64,000 nucleotides of DNA from NCBI GenBank assembly GCA_933228675.1, contig OW121740.1, forward strand, positions 5,092,001 through 5,156,000, given 5' to 3'. The DNA comes from Stomorhina lunata (Eukaryota; Arthropoda; Insecta; Diptera; Rhiniidae). The notes below the pieces were generated by a model. The model saw only the letters and a program-made list of their open reading frames with translations. It had not been told where the DNA came from and did no database searches. Positions 61,837 through 64,000 of this stretch are shown here, piece by piece. The position numbers were made by a program, and so were the translations under genes. Every line of letters begins with the position of its first letter. Positions within the stretch are counted from its first letter, which is position 1.

Positions 61837-61864
61837 TATTTACATCGAAGTGAAAAAATAGAAG

Positions 61865-62850
61865 AAGTAAAATTTTGCATACTTCATTAGTTTAATATAG
61901 ATCAGAAAAATCAAAAAAATTTTCGAAAACCGTCGACTTAGAGTACCCTGCCTTGGGCCCCCATTTTTCACCTATTTTTCTTCTTAAACAGAATTTGGTG
62001 AAATTCAGCACACGTCTATTAATTAATTCAAATAAGAGCTCTACTAATTGTGGTTAAAATCTTTAAACTATACAGTTAAATTCAATTTGATTAAAAAGTT
62101 ACGCCTTAATGACTGCAACACTTTTTAGTTAAATTATACGTAAAAATTTAAATGACGTTTTTCAGAAAATTTTGATCTTTGTTCTACGATCTATAAATTC
62201 CGGTGAATTTTTTTTGCTCAATCTAAATCAGAGACTTCCACATGGTTATAGTGGGTGCACCGAGCAAACCCGAAGTAACTTAGTTTTGGTTTAAAGAAAA
62301 CGAAAACACTGAGTTTTGTTTTGATTTTTGATTTCCTGATATCTCCTAGACTATATACCAGATTAAGTGATTTTGTAGACTAGAGCCAGGGCTTTAGTTA
62401 ATTTAATTAACATCAAGATTAAAGCTGTGAAACTATATTCGATGCATGAGGTACTGACTTTGTTGAAAAATTTCACAACTTTTCGTTGAAAAATTTCACA
62501 ACTTTTCTTGAAAACAATTATTGACCCTTAATATAAAAAAATCCAAAAAATTTTCGAAAACCGTCGACTTAGAGTACCCTGCCTTGGGCCCCATTTTTCA
62601 CCTATTTTTCTTCTTAAACAGAATTTGGTGAAATTTAACACACGTCTATTAATTAATTCAAATAAGAGCTCTACTAATTGTGATTAAAATCTATATACTA
62701 TACAGTTAAATTCAATTTGATTAAAAAGTTACGCCTTAATGACTGCAACACTTTTTACTCTTCCTTCGAGAACTGCATCATTAGGTTTTTCAAAAGCGCT
62801 GGTCAAAAAATGGCTTTTTTGCAGCAGAAATACCATAGTGCGGTGGTTCA
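61865..62850 (+). repeat. Unclassified dispersed repeat, copy 2, with a 215-bp internal duplication
   Basis: Matches 48935-50236: TTTGTTCTACGATC, CACATGGTTATAGTGGGTGC, ATGCATGAGGTACTGACTTT and GGTCAAAAAATGGCTTTTTT occur in the same order. The block with AACCGTCGACTTAGAGTACC, ACACGTCTATTAATTAATTC and GTTACGCCTTAATGACTGCA occurs twice, at about 61905-62125 and 62535-62755, nearly identical. The second block is directly followed by the element's right end, so one duplicate replaced internal sequence. No coding frame. Confidence 0.75.
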
Positions 62851-64000
62851 CTTAAATAAGCTAAATCTGAATTTAATCACAATCTAGATCACGTCGAATA
62901 ATGACGATGAAAAAGAAGACATAAAAATTGCCTTAACCATAAAAATTTCTGAGACATTGATTTAATGCTTTAAATCAGACAAAATTATTTGTTTTTGAAG
63001 GACTAACCATATGGTGTTCTCTGCCTTCAGTTGTACTTTTAGTCCCCCCCCCCATTAAATTAGACCACAAAACAGATTTTTAAACTGCCTTCAAAAAATT
63101 AAATCTTTGTTTATTATGTTGTCCTAGTAACTTAAAAACAAAATAAGGTTCTTTTTAAGGAAACTACTTATTAACTTGGGGCTATTTTAAATTTATTTGT
63201 TTTTCTGGAGTTATGTGTTGCTTTGATTTAAAGGGAAAACAAAATGTTTGAAGCTTTATTTATTATTAACACTAAAGCAGAGAGCCCTTAAACATGAAAA
63301 TGGAAGCAAATCTTCAAATAATCTTTAGGGGTTAGTTTTTTTTAGGGACAAATAGAGAGTGATAGGCAAAAGTGGAAAATTTTAAAGCAAATGTGTGAAA
63401 AACAAAAATTTAACAAAATCTATATATTAAGGATATGTAAAACAAAAAACTCAAACTTAGCTTATTTTAGTGAAACAATTCTTATACCTTTTTAACTTTA
63501 TTATGTGGTGTAAAGTCCTGCTTGGCTATGCTGTACTAATACTTTTTTTAAAAGGTTTTATCCTATGTTTCAAGGGTAGAAAAAAAGGAACAATACTCGT
63601 GTTACAAATTTAAAATAAGGTAACTTCACAGTGTTTTAGCTAATCATATTTTTATTTTCTTTTAATTTATGAGGTTGTTGTCCTTTATTTGTTTGTTTTC
63701 AAAGAAAAGGAAAAACTCTATTAAAGAAGAAGGAAACTTTGTTCCGTTGTTTTTTTTTATTGAGTTCCATGTTTGTTTTTAGTACATAATTTTATGAAAA
63801 GAAAACTACAATAACAACATCATTTAGGTTACATTTTTCCCCTAACGATTTTTCCTTTTTCTGCTGTTTGCTTTACTTTAAATATTATGCATGAGCATGG
63901 AAAGGATCCGTTTTAAGGTTATATTTTCCTTTGTTTAGAATAAATTTAATTTTGTAAAGTTTAAGGTTTTTTGTAATTTAATGAAGTCTTTGTCTTGTGT
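62851..64000. other. Unique AT-rich spacer to the window end
   Basis: No gene or repeat family recognised. A run of 10 C's at 63044-63053 is unusual for this AT-rich DNA. Many T runs follow. Confidence 0.5.

Overview
The window is almost entirely non-coding, AT-rich, repeat-packed eukaryotic DNA. It most likely comes from an intergenic or intronic desert of a fly, probably a calyptrate such as a blowfly or house fly. The fly call is an inference. It rests on short dispersed elements carrying a (GTCY)n proto-microsatellite, which resemble the dipteran mini-me/DINE-1 type; on a 5'-truncated non-LTR retrotransposon end; and on a piggyBac-like remnant with a TTAA flank. I see no complete host gene, no rRNA, no CRISPR array and no bacterial feature. 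Most open frames are read-through of repeats, for example (CLSV)n or (RQTD)n from (TCTG)n.

The dominant structure is a set of minisatellite arrays with monomers of about 29-32 bp. By my boundaries they cover roughly a quarter of the window: 1.6-2.9, 4.0-5.3, 7.0-8.8, 10.5-11.7, 13.9-14.7 (split), 21.8-23.1, 24.6-26.2, 33.8-35.1, 42.1-43.8, 53.9-56.1 and 57.5-59.3 kb. Spacers differ between arrays. Almost all share a full or half copy of one palindromic core, TTTCTATAGAAA (the small 13.9-14.7 kb array does not). Several arrays occur as neighbouring pairs 1.2-1.5 kb apart, two of them in inverted orientation. The array at 7.0-8.8 kb also has a 715-bp higher-order repeat.

A second class of tandem DNA is simpler. 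Four large (TCTG)n/(CAGA)n microsatellites lie at 13.4, 31.5, 40.1 and 61.5 kb. A strikingly homogeneous 11-bp satellite at 45.24-46.71 kb has about 134 units in perfect register with one visible substitution.

Between the arrays lie dispersed elements. Helitron/DINE-1-like copies are at 28.4, 36.4 and 51.2 kb, with related families at the left edge, 37.5 and 38.8-40.5 kb. A clustered family of about 320-bp palindromic elements ending in GGGGCCAAATTACCGCATTC has five copies at 15.5-18.5 kb and one at 48.1 kb. A piggyBac-like remnant at 27.49-29.28 kb is itself interrupted. A long-inverted-repeat element at 30.05-31.12 kb has a second palindromic element nested inside. Two further items are non-LTR 3' ends (14.0-14.55 kb and a scrap at 20.15 kb) and a roughly 1-1.3 kb unclassified repeat at 48.9 and 61.9 kb. 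Two tRNA-like (SINE-head-like) stretches are at 32.5 and 61.8 kb.

The only stretch outside repeats that reads like possible protein is a 115-codon open frame at 60.6-61.0 kb, which I do not recognise. A few less AT-rich islands (12.38, 53.0 kb) carry E-boxes and could be cis-regulatory. All function statements for them are inference.
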